From contig NZ_LGRV01000007.1 in NCBI RefSeq assembly GCF_001278945.1, positions 114,842 to 178,841 on the forward strand: a stretch of 64,000 nt of DNA, written 5' to 3'. A program made the translations under genes and the position numbers. The notes beneath the pieces are model-generated. The model saw nothing but the letters and a program-made list of their open reading frames with translations, was not told where the DNA came from and did not search any database. Numbering within the stretch: the stretch's first letter is position 1; each line of letters begins with the position of its first letter. The stretch is from Lysinibacillus contaminans (GTDB lineage Bacteria > Bacillota > Bacilli > Bacillales_A > Planococcaceae). Of this stretch, positions 43,213 to 51,285 are shown one piece after another.

Positions 43213-43247
43213 TAAAAAAGTACATCCATAAGCGGATGTACTTTTTA
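43213..43247. terminator. Bidirectional terminator
   Basis: AAAAAGTACATCC and GGATGTACTTTTT, between convergent genes. Confidence 0.93.
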
Positions 43248-44267
43248 CCATTTTGCGATATGTTCTTCAATACTGCCGAGCATTTGCTGAATGACAAGTG
43301 TTTCTCCATTATCAAGTAACACTTTGCCATCATAATAGCCGAACATTTGATGGACTTCGGATTTGATAAGCTTAGCATTAGAAGTAGCTACACGCTCGAA
43401 AAATGGTGAGAACTTCAACTCCACTTGATTAGAAAATTTCGATTTCACATACCAAGGTTGCATGAAATCCTCTCTGTCATACTCAATCAGTACATCCTCA
43501 TGAATTTTCGTCATTTTGCCATCTACGAATACAGCATTTTCCGTCATTCCTGTACCATCTGTCCATTTACCGCCTAGATTTAGTCCGATACGACGTCCGC
43601 GTACTCGTTGTGATGCCATGCCCCAATTCCATGTTGCTTGTCTTGGCCATACCCCACGACCATAATCGAGTACAGCGAAGCTTTCTTCAGGTGTGAAGGT
43701 GAAGCGACGATCGCCAATTGTCACTAGGCCGGAAGTTGGAAGGATATGATGCTTTCCGGTAAATTGGAATGTTTTTCGGTTCCAAGGGATGACCACATTT
43801 AGCGACTCGTCAGCTAGTGGATGTTGAATGACAAGGTCAGCACGCAATACATCACCATCAAAGTTTGGTATAGAGACAACTAAATGTGTTTCGTTTTGAA
43901 TATACGTTATATCAATGGCCATTTCGCTATTATTGAAAGTGACAGTTTCAAGTACTTGAGTAGGCATTTTAAGCTTACCGCCAAGCGGAATCGTTATTGT
44001 TTTTTCAAAATAGCGTTGAGTTTCGTACTCAAGGAAATATACGAAGCATACTGCTGCATAATCAAGGTGACTAATCGTTGCAGAGAATAATATTTCATCG
44101 CCATACACACACCAGTAATTCCATTTCTTTTTGCGCATCATATGTCCAGTTAGATTACTATTTATGAAAGGTTTACGTGCAAATCCAATGGCTGCAGGAT
44201 TTAAATTACCTTTTTTATCGCATAAAAGAGTGGGCAGTAGTATTTCTTTCTCAGCATGCTGCTTCAC
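43245..44267 (-). CDS. DUF2804 family protein
   Basis: 340 residues, beta-rich, of the DUF2804 family with no assigned function. Typical features are KWNYWCVYGDEILFSATISHLDYA, DYGRGVWPRQATWNWGMASQ and GLNLGGKWTDGTGMTENAVFVDGK. It is soluble, lacks a signal peptide, and has a lipocalin/AttH-like feel (inference). The start is a GTG at 44267, ten bases after AAGAAGGGAA; no ATG is in reach. A 26-codon frame with a stronger ribosome binding site overlaps this start and may couple its translation. Confidence 0.82.
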   Translation of the reverse strand: MKQHAEKEILLPTLLCDKKGNLNPAAIGFARKPFINSNLTGHMMRKKKWNYWCVYGDEILFSATISHLDYAAVCFVYFLEYETQRYFEKTITIPLGGKLKMPTQVLETVTFNNSEMAIDITYIQNETHLVVSIPNFDGDVLRADLVIQHPLADESLNVVIPWNRKTFQFTGKHHILPTSGLVTIGDRRFTFTPEESFAVLDYGRGVWPRQATWNWGMASQRVRGRRIGLNLGGKWTDGTGMTENAVFVDGKMTKIHEDVLIEYDREDFMQPWYVKSKFSNQVELKFSPFFERVATSNAKLIKSEVHQMFGYYDGKVLLDNGETLVIQQMLGSIEEHIAKW

Positions 44268-44331
44268 ATTTTACATTCCCTTCTTCTTTATTTATGCCTA
44301 GACCTTTCACTACACTTGCGCTAAAAATCAT
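44251..44331 (-). CDS. Possible upstream coupling frame of the DUF2804 gene, 26 aa
   Basis: ATG at 44331 lies nine bases after GGAGG, inside the palindrome CCTCCGGAGG. The product is MIFSASVVKGLGINKEEGNV plus KCEAAC. Its stop is 17 bases inside the DUF2804 coding region, whose own start is GTG. Ribosomes finishing this frame would be well placed to reinitiate. No homology is known to me, so it may be only a chance frame. Confidence 0.3.
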   Translation of the reverse strand: MIFSASVVKGLGINKEEGNVKCEAAC

Positions 44332-44534
44332 TTGTGACATCCTCCGGAGGCTATATCTTCAGTTCATTTCTTCTATTGTAACAAAAACAAACTTAAAAAT
44401 GGAAAATATAGAGCCAAATCCTAGTGTATAAATGATTTTTTAGGTGCAGAGCACTAAATAATAGAATGTAATTAACAAACATATGATGGCATTAAGGAGG
44501 GATTGTTGCAAATACGTATAATAGGCAGGCAGCG

Positions 44535-44999
44535 GTGCAGTATGCAAACTTGTGGTGGAATAGACGTAATCCGGCATTTCCAAACTTTGATGTGGATTGT
44601 ACGAATTATATATCACAATGTTTATTTGCGGGAGGAGCGCCGATGCGAGGAGCTCCGAGCAGAGAAAAGGGATGGTGGATACAAAGAGGGAATTGGAGTT
44701 TTAGCTGGTCGGTTGCACATTCGCTTAGATGGTATTTAGAGGGCTCAACAAGAGGATTGAAAGGGAGACGGGTCCAATCTGCTGAGGAATTAGAGCTTGG
44801 CGATGTCATTTTTTACGATTTTCAAGGGGATGGTAAAATTGATCACTCCGTAATTGTCACAAGCATACAAGATGGAATTCCGTATGTGAATGCGCATACT
44901 TCGGACAGTATCAATCGCCCATATTTTTATGAAGACTCTACCGCGTATACACCAAGCATGACGTATTATTATTATCATATCGACGATAGTTTTGCTTAG
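44535..44999 (+). CDS. Amidase_6-type cell-wall amidase domain protein with damaged or non-standard start
   Basis: The frame encodes a putative amidase domain: NFDVDCTNYISQCLFAGGAPM holds the catalytic Cys, GDGKIDHSVIVT the His and YVNAHTSDS the third polar residue. About 154 residues from a GTG at 44535. However, family similarity extends upstream in the same frame through 44517-44534 (Y-N-R-Q-A-A-V), where no usable start exists. The strong AAGGAGG (44494-44500) instead leads to TTG codons in another frame. A one-base frameshift near 44510-44520, or initiation at ATT 44502, would reconcile this. It may be a recently inactivated gene or a sequence error. Confidence 0.6.
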   Translation: MQYANLWWNRRNPAFPNFDVDCTNYISQCLFAGGAPMRGAPSREKGWWIQRGNWSFSWSVAHSLRWYLEGSTRGLKGRRVQSAEELELGDVIFYDFQGDGKIDHSVIVTSIQDGIPYVNAHTSDSINRPYFYEDSTAYTPSMTYYYYHIDDSFA

Positions 45000-45101
45000 C
45001 GAGATTACAGGTATTAAAGTACGCTGTTATGTGATAATGTTGAAGAAAGATATAGTAGACATACTCAAATTTATAAAGTGATAATAGGAGGAATAACAGT
45101 A

Positions 45102-45674
45102 ATGGATGAACAATTTTTAACTGTAAAAGATGCAATTACCCAGCGCCGTTCGATAAAAAAATTTAACGGGCAGCCTGTAGATCGAGAAGATTTACTAGAA
45201 ATAATAGACGATGCAATATGGGCACCGAATCATGGTAACCGTGAGCCTTGGCGTTTAGTTGTAGCATGTGGGGGAGAATTATTTGCCCTACATGATTTAC
45301 TACGCGATTTAACTATTCCGAAATGGCAGGATCTTTCAAGTGAAGATTTAGCTAAGCAAATGTCAAAATTCACATCACCAGGCGGTTATGTTTTTGTCAT
45401 TGTGCCAGAAGATGCTCGTCAAAAAGAACGTTTAGAAGATTACGCTGCAGCAAGCTCAATGCTTCAAAATATGCAACTGCTAGCTTGGGATAAAGGTATT
45501 GGTTCATGCTGGAAAACACCTGGGTTCCTAGATAATCCTAAGTTCCGTGAAGCATTAAAGGTGCAACCAGGTGAGCGTGTCATTTCAATGCTACAAGTAG
45601 GTTATTTTGATGAGCTACCAAAAGCAAAAGAACGTAAAACAACAGCTGATATCGTGACGATTTTCGGCGAATAA
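45102..45674 (+). CDS. Nitroreductase family protein
   Basis: 190 residues with the nitroreductase fold. DAITQRRSIKKFNGQPVDRE has the FMN-phosphate-binding arginines; APNHGNREPWRLVVA, AAASSMLQNMQLLAWDKGIGSCWKTPG and the C-terminal AKERKTTADIVTIFGE are characteristic. It is shorter than NfrA and probably a homodimeric FMN enzyme reducing nitro compounds or quinones. ATG at 45102 is ten bases after AGGAGG; an ATA/ATG-rich upstream extension is not needed. Confidence 0.88.
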   Translation: MDEQFLTVKDAITQRRSIKKFNGQPVDREDLLEIIDDAIWAPNHGNREPWRLVVACGGELFALHDLLRDLTIPKWQDLSSEDLAKQMSKFTSPGGYVFVIVPEDARQKERLEDYAAASSMLQNMQLLAWDKGIGSCWKTPGFLDNPKFREALKVQPGERVISMLQVGYFDELPKAKERKTTADIVTIFGE

Positions 45675-45677
45675 AAA

Positions 45678-45728
45678 TAAACAAATCCCCTCGCTAGCTT
45701 GTGCTGACGAGGGGATTTGTTTATTTTT
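45678..45728. terminator. Bidirectional terminator
   Basis: AAACAAATCCCCTCG and CGAGGGGATTTGTTT with flanking A and T runs. Confidence 0.92.
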
Positions 45729-47103
45729 GTATTTCAGCTACTTCATAAAGGTAGTCACCTAATACGCGTAAACCTTTGTCGAAGTTCTCTAGATGGAAGT
45801 GCTCGTTTGGCGCATGGAAGTTTTCGCTTGATAAGCCGAAGCCCATTAACACAACTGGTAAATCTAAAATTTCATCGAATGCAGCAACGATTGGAATCGA
45901 ACCGCCACCACGAGTATAAGCTGTTGGCACATTGTACACTTTTTCGTAAGAACGGCCAGCTGCTTGAATGAAAGGGTGGTCAAATGGTGTTAAGTACGGA
46001 CGCCCTTTATCGAATTCAGAAATGGTCACTTCTACGCCGATAGGTTTGTGTTTTTCAATGTGTGCTTTCAGTAATGCTACGATTTCTTCGGGTTCTTGGT
46101 TTGGGACTAAACGGCAAGTGATTTTTGCACCAGCTTCAGCAGGAAGTACCGTTTTAATCCCTTCGCCTGAGAATCCACCAAAGACTCCGTTTACTTCTAA
46201 TGTAGGGCGAGCCCAAGTTTGTTCTAAATATGAGTAGCCAGCCTCGCCGAATAATTCCTTCACGCCGACTTCTTCTTTCACATCATTCTCATTAAAGCCT
46301 AATGCTTTGTAAGCTTCACGTTCCTCAGCTGTTAAAGGCAGTACTTTGTCGTAGAAGCCTTCTACTTGAATTGTGCCATGCTCATCACGGAATGAAGCTA
46401 AAATTTCAGCTAGTGCATGGATAGCATTTTGTACGCCACCACCATAGAGTCCAGAGTGTAGATCACCTTTAGCTCCGCGTACATCAATTTGAAGGCCAGT
46501 TAAGCCGCGTAAGCCGTAGCACACAGCTGGTTTACCAGGAGCATACAAACCTGTATCAGAAATTAAAATTAAATCAGCTGCTAACTTTTCTTTATGTTCT
46601 TCCACAAAAGCAGGTAGGTTTGGACTGCCAATTTCCTCTTCGCCTTCATAAATGAATTTAACATTCACTGGTAGTGTCCCTGTAGTAGCAAATAAAGCCT
46701 CAATCATTTTTAAATGCATGAATACTTGCCCTTTATCGTCACTTGCACCACGCGCAAATAATTTGTTGTCACGGATGGTTGGGTTAAACGGTTCAGTTTC
46801 CCATAAGTGGAGAGGGTCTACTGGTTGTACATCATAGTGACCGTAGAAAAGAATTGTTGGTTGGCCTTCAGCATGCAACCAATCTGCGTAGACTACAGGA
46901 TGTCCATTCGTTTGCGTAATAGAAATGTTTTCTAAGTTTAATTTTTCGAATGCACTCGCTAGCCATTTTGCTGCCTCTTGCATGTCCTCCTTGTGTTCAG
47001 ACAAGGAGCTTATGCTCGGAATACGTAAAAATTCATTTAATTCGTTTAAATGTGCCTCTCGATGACTTGTGAAGTAAGCGTCTAATGCTTGTAAATGCGT
47101 CAT
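45721..47103 (-). CDS. M20-family dipeptidase
   Basis: 460 residues of the CNDP/DapE-like M20 family. Metal-binding and catalytic motifs are visible: ILFYGHYDVQPVDP (His and catalytic Asp), ARGASDDKGQVF (bridging Asp), IYEGEEEIGSPNL (catalytic Glu-Glu), LISDTGLYAPGKP and the C-terminal SSENFHAPNEHFHLENF (His ligand). It should cleave dipeptides in the cytoplasm with two zinc ions. The ATG at 47103 is eight bases after GAGGAGAGA; the in-frame upstream extension to 47130 lacks a site. Monocistronic, convergent with the nitroreductase. Confidence 0.92.
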   Translation of the reverse strand: MTHLQALDAYFTSHREAHLNELNEFLRIPSISSLSEHKEDMQEAAKWLASAFEKLNLENISITQTNGHPVVYADWLHAEGQPTILFYGHYDVQPVDPLHLWETEPFNPTIRDNKLFARGASDDKGQVFMHLKMIEALFATTGTLPVNVKFIYEGEEEIGSPNLPAFVEEHKEKLAADLILISDTGLYAPGKPAVCYGLRGLTGLQIDVRGAKGDLHSGLYGGGVQNAIHALAEILASFRDEHGTIQVEGFYDKVLPLTAEEREAYKALGFNENDVKEEVGVKELFGEAGYSYLEQTWARPTLEVNGVFGGFSGEGIKTVLPAEAGAKITCRLVPNQEPEEIVALLKAHIEKHKPIGVEVTISEFDKGRPYLTPFDHPFIQAAGRSYEKVYNVPTAYTRGGGSIPIVAAFDEILDLPVVLMGFGLSSENFHAPNEHFHLENFDKGLRVLGDYLYEVAEIQK

Positions 47104-47318
47104 AATAATATCTCTCCTCAAATGTTTCAATAATTAGATAATAGAAATTATAGCATAAAGTAGGGCAGGGACAGCACTGAAGACCTATCGAATATTACAA
47201 GTAAAGACAACTAAGCTTACATCAATGTAATGAAATTGAAAGCCAATGCGATAGAGTGTAAGACTTTATTTTGCGAGAATGGGTATAGAAGCAATAACAA
47301 GAAGCGGAGGAATACACT

Positions 47319-47867
47319 ATGAATAAAAAATTAGAAAGCGTTTATGAAGAATATAACCGTTACATCTATCATTTATGTCTAAAACTAACTCGCAATAATA
47401 CAGAAGCGGAAGATCTAATGCAAGAAGTTTGGGTGAAAGTTGTACGTTATGAAGATAGCGTTGCTGAAGTAGAACATATTAAAGCTTGGTTAACAACAAT
47501 TACAATGAATACGTTTAGAGATCGTTATCGCAAAAAAGTTCGTCGTAGTAAGTACATGATTAACCAACCTGAAACTTTAGACGTGCCGATCTTAGATTTG
47601 GTTCCCAATAATGATATTTCTACAGAAGAAAAAATTGAAAAAGAGGTTGTCACGAAATTAGTGCAGGAGAAAATGGGGCAATTAGATGCGATTTATCAAA
47701 AGACTTTATGGTATTTTTACATCGACCAATATTCACTTGCTGAAATTTCTTCCCTCATGAAGGTATCTATCGGCACAGTAAAATCTCGATTATTCCGTGC
47801 GAAAGCGCGTTTGAAAGAAATGCTAATGGCTGACGTGTCAGTAGTGGAAGCAGTGCTACCAGCGTAA
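47319..47867 (+). CDS. ECF-type RNA polymerase sigma factor without adjacent anti-sigma
   Basis: 182 residues. Sigma region 2 is YNRYIYHLCLKLTRNNTEAEDLMQEVWVKVV (about 11-44) and region 4 is LAEISSLMKVSIGTVKSRLFRAKARLKEM (about 145-170). A charged linker with PETLDVPILDLVPN joins them. Most ECF factors are encoded beside an anti-sigma gene; here the stop is followed by a terminator and repeats, so it is an orphan or its regulator is elsewhere. AAGCGGAGG precedes the ATG. Candidate target promoters lie upstream of the beta-propeller and PdaC-like genes in this window; the link is inference. Confidence 0.9.
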   Translation: MNKKLESVYEEYNRYIYHLCLKLTRNNTEAEDLMQEVWVKVVRYEDSVAEVEHIKAWLTTITMNTFRDRYRKKVRRSKYMINQPETLDVPILDLVPNNDISTEEKIEKEVVTKLVQEKMGQLDAIYQKTLWYFYIDQYSLAEISSLMKVSIGTVKSRLFRAKARLKEMLMADVSVVEAVLPA

Positions 47868-47928
47868 GTATGATCGTATTGGTCGTACATATATAATTAC
47901 TTAGCCAGAAGTATTCATACGACTAATC

Positions 47929-47973
47929 AAAAAAGGTACGCCGCAAATTAAGATTTGTGACGTGCCTTTTTTA
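47929..47973 (+). terminator. Terminator after the sigma factor gene
   Basis: AAAAAAGGTACG / CGTGCCTTTTTT outer arms with inner CGCAAAT/ATTTGTG. Confidence 0.85.
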
Positions 47974-48047
47974 AAAGATAAAAAAGTATAAGTTTTTACT
48001 CTATATGAGCAAAAGTACATCCTGAAAATACCCAATCTATTTTATAG

Positions 48048-48198
48048 GTGTTCATCACCATAACTAGGAGTTGATTTCCGTTCCGGCTGGGCGCTTTCCG
48101 GGGGGCGTCCGATGAGCCGCTTCACTCGCAGGCTCGCTTCAGGGTCTCATCTAGGACGCTGATCCCCCAGGAGTCGCCCAGCCTCCACTTCAATCAAA
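48048..48198 (-). repeat. Dispersed GC-rich palindromic repeat (family A), full copy
   Basis: The plus strand begins GTGTTCATCACCATAACTAG, then TTGATTTCC and GGCTGGGCGCTTTCC; it ends GGAGTCGCCCAGCC and ACTTCAATCAA. The ends are inverted repeats. Read on the minus strand it has the typical order of a repeat common in Bacillaceae: GACTCCTG.GGG, GAGACCC, GCGGCTCATC, GGAAAGCG, GGAAATCAAC. Related copies are at 16985, 53674, 53860 and 59593. Confidence 0.8.
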
Positions 48199-48275
48199 TA
48201 GCACTTTAAAATTAATATCTCTTAAAAAGTATTACTTATATTTTAAAACAGGAGCATGACTTCCTTAATGGCTAG

Positions 48276-48400
48276 TAGTTGCATGGAGCGGAAAGCAACT
48301 ACTTTATTGGATAGGAATAAATGTTTGTGCATTTGCTCATTGTGAGTTTTTAGAATATCTACGCATTCGCGCTAGTTGATTTTTGTGCGAATGCGCTTTA
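48276..48400. repeat. Repeat remnants: short hairpin and family B copy 2
   Basis: AGTAGTTGC / GCAACTACT (48276-48305) forms a hairpin whose core CATGGAGCGGAAAGCAACT recurs at 38409. Then GAGTTTTTAGAATATCTACG, CATTCGCGC and GCGAATGCGCTTTACTTAT (48345-48400) align with the family B repeat at 30158. The whole 539-bp spacer 47868-48406 is thus made of a terminator and repeats. Confidence 0.55.
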
Positions 48401-48406
48401 CTTATG

Positions 48407-48847
48407 TTAGCGGTTAGGATTAGGGTCGAGTAAACATTTTGCGAAAATATCACGTAACGTTTGTACTTCTTCAGCTGAGAGCATGCCAAACATATTGTTA
48501 ATGATCTCACTAACTTGCTGACGAGCTTCTTCTAAAATTTCTTCTCCGTCTGGTGTGATCTTGAGTTGGAATGCCCGGCGATCAGTTACATGCTGCGTTT
48601 TTTCGATAAAGCCAGCATTAATGAGCTTCGTTGTTAAGACAGTGACACCACCAGTTGTTACTTTTAAGCGATCTGCAATAGCAGAAGGGCGCTTTGGTCC
48701 CTCCTGCGATAAATAGTCTAAAATTAAAATATGGGATTTTGAAAAGCCGAGTACATTATGATTATTCCACTCGTTTGCCCATTTTCGCTCAATTGAAGAT
48801 ACAACTTCAAACAACGAGGTAATGGCTTTTTGTTTTTCTTGATCCAT
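48407..48847 (-). CDS. MarR-family transcriptional regulator
   Basis: 146 residues. Winged helix: SKSHILILDYLSQEGPKRPSAIADRLKVTTGGVTVLTTKLINAGFIEK, then the wing HVTDRRAFQLKITPDGEEIL with the conserved D-R-R. The flanking N- and C-terminal helices would form the dimer interface. It has no obvious sensing cysteine. The ATG at 48847 is nine bases after GGAG; a TTG at 48862 overlaps that site. It is the second gene of an operon with the Spx-like gene (22-bp gap). It probably represses the operon through the perfect palindrome at 49333-49362. Confidence 0.9.
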   Translation of the reverse strand: MDQEKQKAITSLFEVVSSIERKWANEWNNHNVLGFSKSHILILDYLSQEGPKRPSAIADRLKVTTGGVTVLTTKLINAGFIEKTQHVTDRRAFQLKITPDGEEILEEARQQVSEIINNMFGMLSAEEVQTLRDIFAKCLLDPNPNR

Positions 48848-48869
48848 ATATGTCATCTCCAAAACTGTT

Positions 48870-49274
48870 TTAGCTTTCTTGCGCCAATCTAGTCATTGCG
48901 TTTAATTCGTACGCACGCACTTTACGTGGAATAAAACGGCGAATGTCCATTTCATTGTATCCAACTTGAATACGTTTTTCATCTACTAAAATGGGGCTAC
49001 GTAACATCCTTGGATGAGCTTGAATAATGGCATATAATTCTTGAATAGAAAGCTGGTCAATATCAATGTTTAGATTTTTAAAGTCATTAGAATTTGTAGC
49101 AATGATTTCATCTGTACCATCTTCCGTCATACTTAAAATTTCTTTAAATTCAGCTAATGTTAATGGATGTGATGTAATACGTTTTTCTTTGTAGTCAATG
49201 TTATTTTCTTTTAACCATTTTAATGCTTTTCTGGATGAAGAACAGCTTGCTTGTGAGTAAATCGTTACTGTCAT
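48870..49274 (-). CDS. Spx/ArsC-family regulator lacking the second redox cysteine
   Basis: 134 residues, aligned along its whole length with Spx: TVTIYSQASCSSSRKALKWL, MTEDGTDEIIATNS, HPRMLRSPILVDEKRIQVGY and IRRFIPRKVRAYEL. Spx contacts the alpha subunit of RNA polymerase and switches transcription under disulfide stress through a C10-x-x-C13 pair. Here the motif reads C11-S-S-S14, so no intramolecular disulfide can form. The residue equivalent to Spx R60 is N as well. The glycine important for alpha-CTD binding (TEDGTDE) is kept. It could be a redox-insensitive or single-cysteine form. ATG with GCGAGGAATGAAG upstream. Confidence 0.88.
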   Translation of the reverse strand: MTVTIYSQASCSSSRKALKWLKENNIDYKEKRITSHPLTLAEFKEILSMTEDGTDEIIATNSNDFKNLNIDIDQLSIQELYAIIQAHPRMLRSPILVDEKRIQVGYNEMDIRRFIPRKVRAYELNAMTRLAQES

Positions 49275-49332
49275 TCTTCATTCCTCGCTTTCTTTTTTAG
49301 ATTATATGAATAGCTTATTGTTAGTTAGTTTA

Positions 49333-49368
49333 TACATATATCTTATAGGTAAGATATATGTAAATCAA
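49333..49368 (-). promoter_or_regulatory. Promoter and perfect palindromic operator of the spx-like/marR operon
   Basis: TACATATATCTTA (49333-49345), TAGG, TAAGATATATGTA (49350-49362) is a perfect 13-bp inverted repeat. On the minus strand TTGATT (plus 49363-49368), 17 bp and TAAGAT (plus 49340-49345) form a promoter whose spacer and -10 coincide with the palindrome. A dimeric repressor such as the MarR protein encoded in the operon would block it. The start codon is 66 bp further. The remaining spacer to 49577 is AT-rich with nothing recognisable. Confidence 0.7.
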
Positions 49369-49577
49369 TAGTTTTTAAAAATTTTCTTAAAAATTCTCCT
49401 GAAAAATTTTCGAAGCTACTATTTTTTGAATATATATAAAATATACGCTTGAAAGACCGAAAAGTTTCATTAATTCAGCTTACAATGATGTAAGTTAAGA
49501 GTTTTATTAGAAATTTTTATAAATGGACATGATAGTTTTCAATATAGTGAGGGAGATAGCATAGTTATCGGAATATA

Positions 49578-49620
49578 AAAAAACACCATAAGCTTCATTT
49601 ATCATAGAAGCTTATGGTGA
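49578..49620 (-). terminator. Terminator after the ABC-F gene
   Basis: CACCATAAGCTTC and GAAGCTTATGGTG form a perfect 13-bp stem; on the minus strand it is followed by seven T. Confidence 0.93.
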
Positions 49621-49630
49621 ATCATTTAAT

Positions 49631-51196
49631 TTAGTTTTGTTGACCTGTAGTAAACCAATCTTGAACGTCCCATACTTTTGTAGCTAGTCCATCATAAAAT
49701 TCAGGTTCATGGCTAACAAGGATAATTGTACCTTTGAATTCCTTCATAGCACGTTTTAATTCCTCTTTGGCGTCAACGTCTAAGTGATTTGTAGGTTCGT
49801 CAAATAGTAACCAGTTCGTTTCGTCCATCATCAGTTTGCATAGACGAACTTTTGCTTGCTCGCCCCCTGATAGGGAATTGAGTGGACGTGTAATATGATC
49901 CGTTTTTAAGCCTGCACGTGCTAGAGCAGCACGAACCTGCGCTTGCTCCATTGAAGGGAAGGCATTCCATACATCATCAATCGGTGTGATTTTATCAGCC
50001 TTTACTTCTTGTTCGAAGTAAGAAGGTTCTAAATAATCCCCGCGAATGACTTTTCCACCAAGTGGATTGATTTTGCCGAGCATTGTTTTCAGTAATGTGG
50101 ATTTACCAACACCATTCATGCCGACTAAAGCGATTTTTTCACCGCGTTCAATCATGAAAGTAAGTGGTGGGAGTAGTGGTTTTTCTTTGTCATAACCGAT
50201 GACAAGATTTTCTGCTTCAATAACATAACGGCTTGGCGTACGCGCTTCTTTAAAGCTAAACTCAGGTTTTACTGCCGTTTCAGGGCGGTCAATACGTTCC
50301 AAACGATCAAGTTGCTTAGAACGTGATTTTGCACGCCCTGTTGTAGAATAACGCGCCTTATTTTTAGCGATGAAATCCTCTTGTTTTTTTATGAAATCTT
50401 GTTGCTTTTCGTAAGCATCGATATGTTGACGTTTATTAATTTCTGCAAGTTCTAAAAACTTTTCATACGTTGCTGTATAGCGAGTTAGTTTCGAGAACTC
50501 TAATTGGAAAATAACATCTACTACGCCATTCATAAATTCTGTATCATGCGAAATTAGTAGGAACGCGTGTGGGTAGTTTTTTAAATAATTTGAAAGCCAT
50601 GTAATATGTTCTTCATCAAGATAGTTTGTAGGCTCATCTAGTAATAATACTTTCGGTTTTTCAAGTAATAGCTTCGCTAGTAAAACCTTAGTACGTTGAC
50701 CACCTGAAAGCGCAGCTACGTCACGATCTAAACCAATCGCATCAAGACCTAACCCGCGTGCAACCTCTTCGATTTTCATATCTAATGTATAGAAGTCACC
50801 TGCATCTAACGCATCTTGTACTTCTGCCATTTGCTCTAATAATTCTTCTAGTTCTTCAGGTGTCGCATCAGCCATTTTACCCGTAATTTCATTAAGCTCT
50901 TCTTCTTTTTTATAAAGAGTAAGGAAGGCATCACGTAATACATCACGCATTGTGCGACCAGCCGACAACACTGTATGTTGATCTAAATAGCCATAATGTG
51001 TGCCAGGTAACCACTCGACACGTCCTGTATCATGGATTGTTTGGCCCGTAATAATGCTCATCATTGTCGATTTACCAACACCGTTAGCACCAACAAGACC
51101 AATGTGATCGCCTTCTACTAAGCGGAATGAAACATCCTTAAAAAGCGTGCGGTCACCAAAAGAATGACCTAAATTTTCAACTGTTAATATTGCCAT
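49631..51196 (-). CDS. ABC-F ATPase (YfmM-like ribosome-associated protein)
   Basis: 521 residues, soluble, with two ABC domains. Domain 1: Walker A GANGVGKST, signature LSGGQRTKVLLAKLLLEKP, Walker B LLLDEPTNYLDEEH. Domain 2: GMNGVGKST, LSGGEQAKVRLCKLM, LLFDEPTNHLDVDAKEEL. Between them is a charged linker (about 240-310; YEKQQDFIKKQEDFIAKNKARY) that in ABC-F proteins reaches into the ribosome. Sequence is closest, from memory, to B. subtilis YfmM. Such proteins act on stalled ribosomes or in antibiotic resistance. Start ATG at 51196 after GGAGG; an in-frame extension to 51262 lacks a site. Confidence 0.92.
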   Translation of the reverse strand: MAILTVENLGHSFGDRTLFKDVSFRLVEGDHIGLVGANGVGKSTMMSIITGQTIHDTGRVEWLPGTHYGYLDQHTVLSAGRTMRDVLRDAFLTLYKKEEELNEITGKMADATPEELEELLEQMAEVQDALDAGDFYTLDMKIEEVARGLGLDAIGLDRDVAALSGGQRTKVLLAKLLLEKPKVLLLDEPTNYLDEEHITWLSNYLKNYPHAFLLISHDTEFMNGVVDVIFQLEFSKLTRYTATYEKFLELAEINKRQHIDAYEKQQDFIKKQEDFIAKNKARYSTTGRAKSRSKQLDRLERIDRPETAVKPEFSFKEARTPSRYVIEAENLVIGYDKEKPLLPPLTFMIERGEKIALVGMNGVGKSTLLKTMLGKINPLGGKVIRGDYLEPSYFEQEVKADKITPIDDVWNAFPSMEQAQVRAALARAGLKTDHITRPLNSLSGGEQAKVRLCKLMMDETNWLLFDEPTNHLDVDAKEELKRAMKEFKGTIILVSHEPEFYDGLATKVWDVQDWFTTGQQN

Positions 51197-51285
51197 ATAT
51201 ATATTTTCCTCCAAATGATTACCACTTATAGTGTATCTACTGTCATTATGTTTTCCGTACATTTTAATACTTGCTGCGCAATTAT

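Noticed and set aside
44503..44739. 78-residue frame beginning at the TTG after AAGGAGG
   Set aside because: It has the better start but its residues are a frame-shifted reading of the amidase gene and show no protein-like composition.
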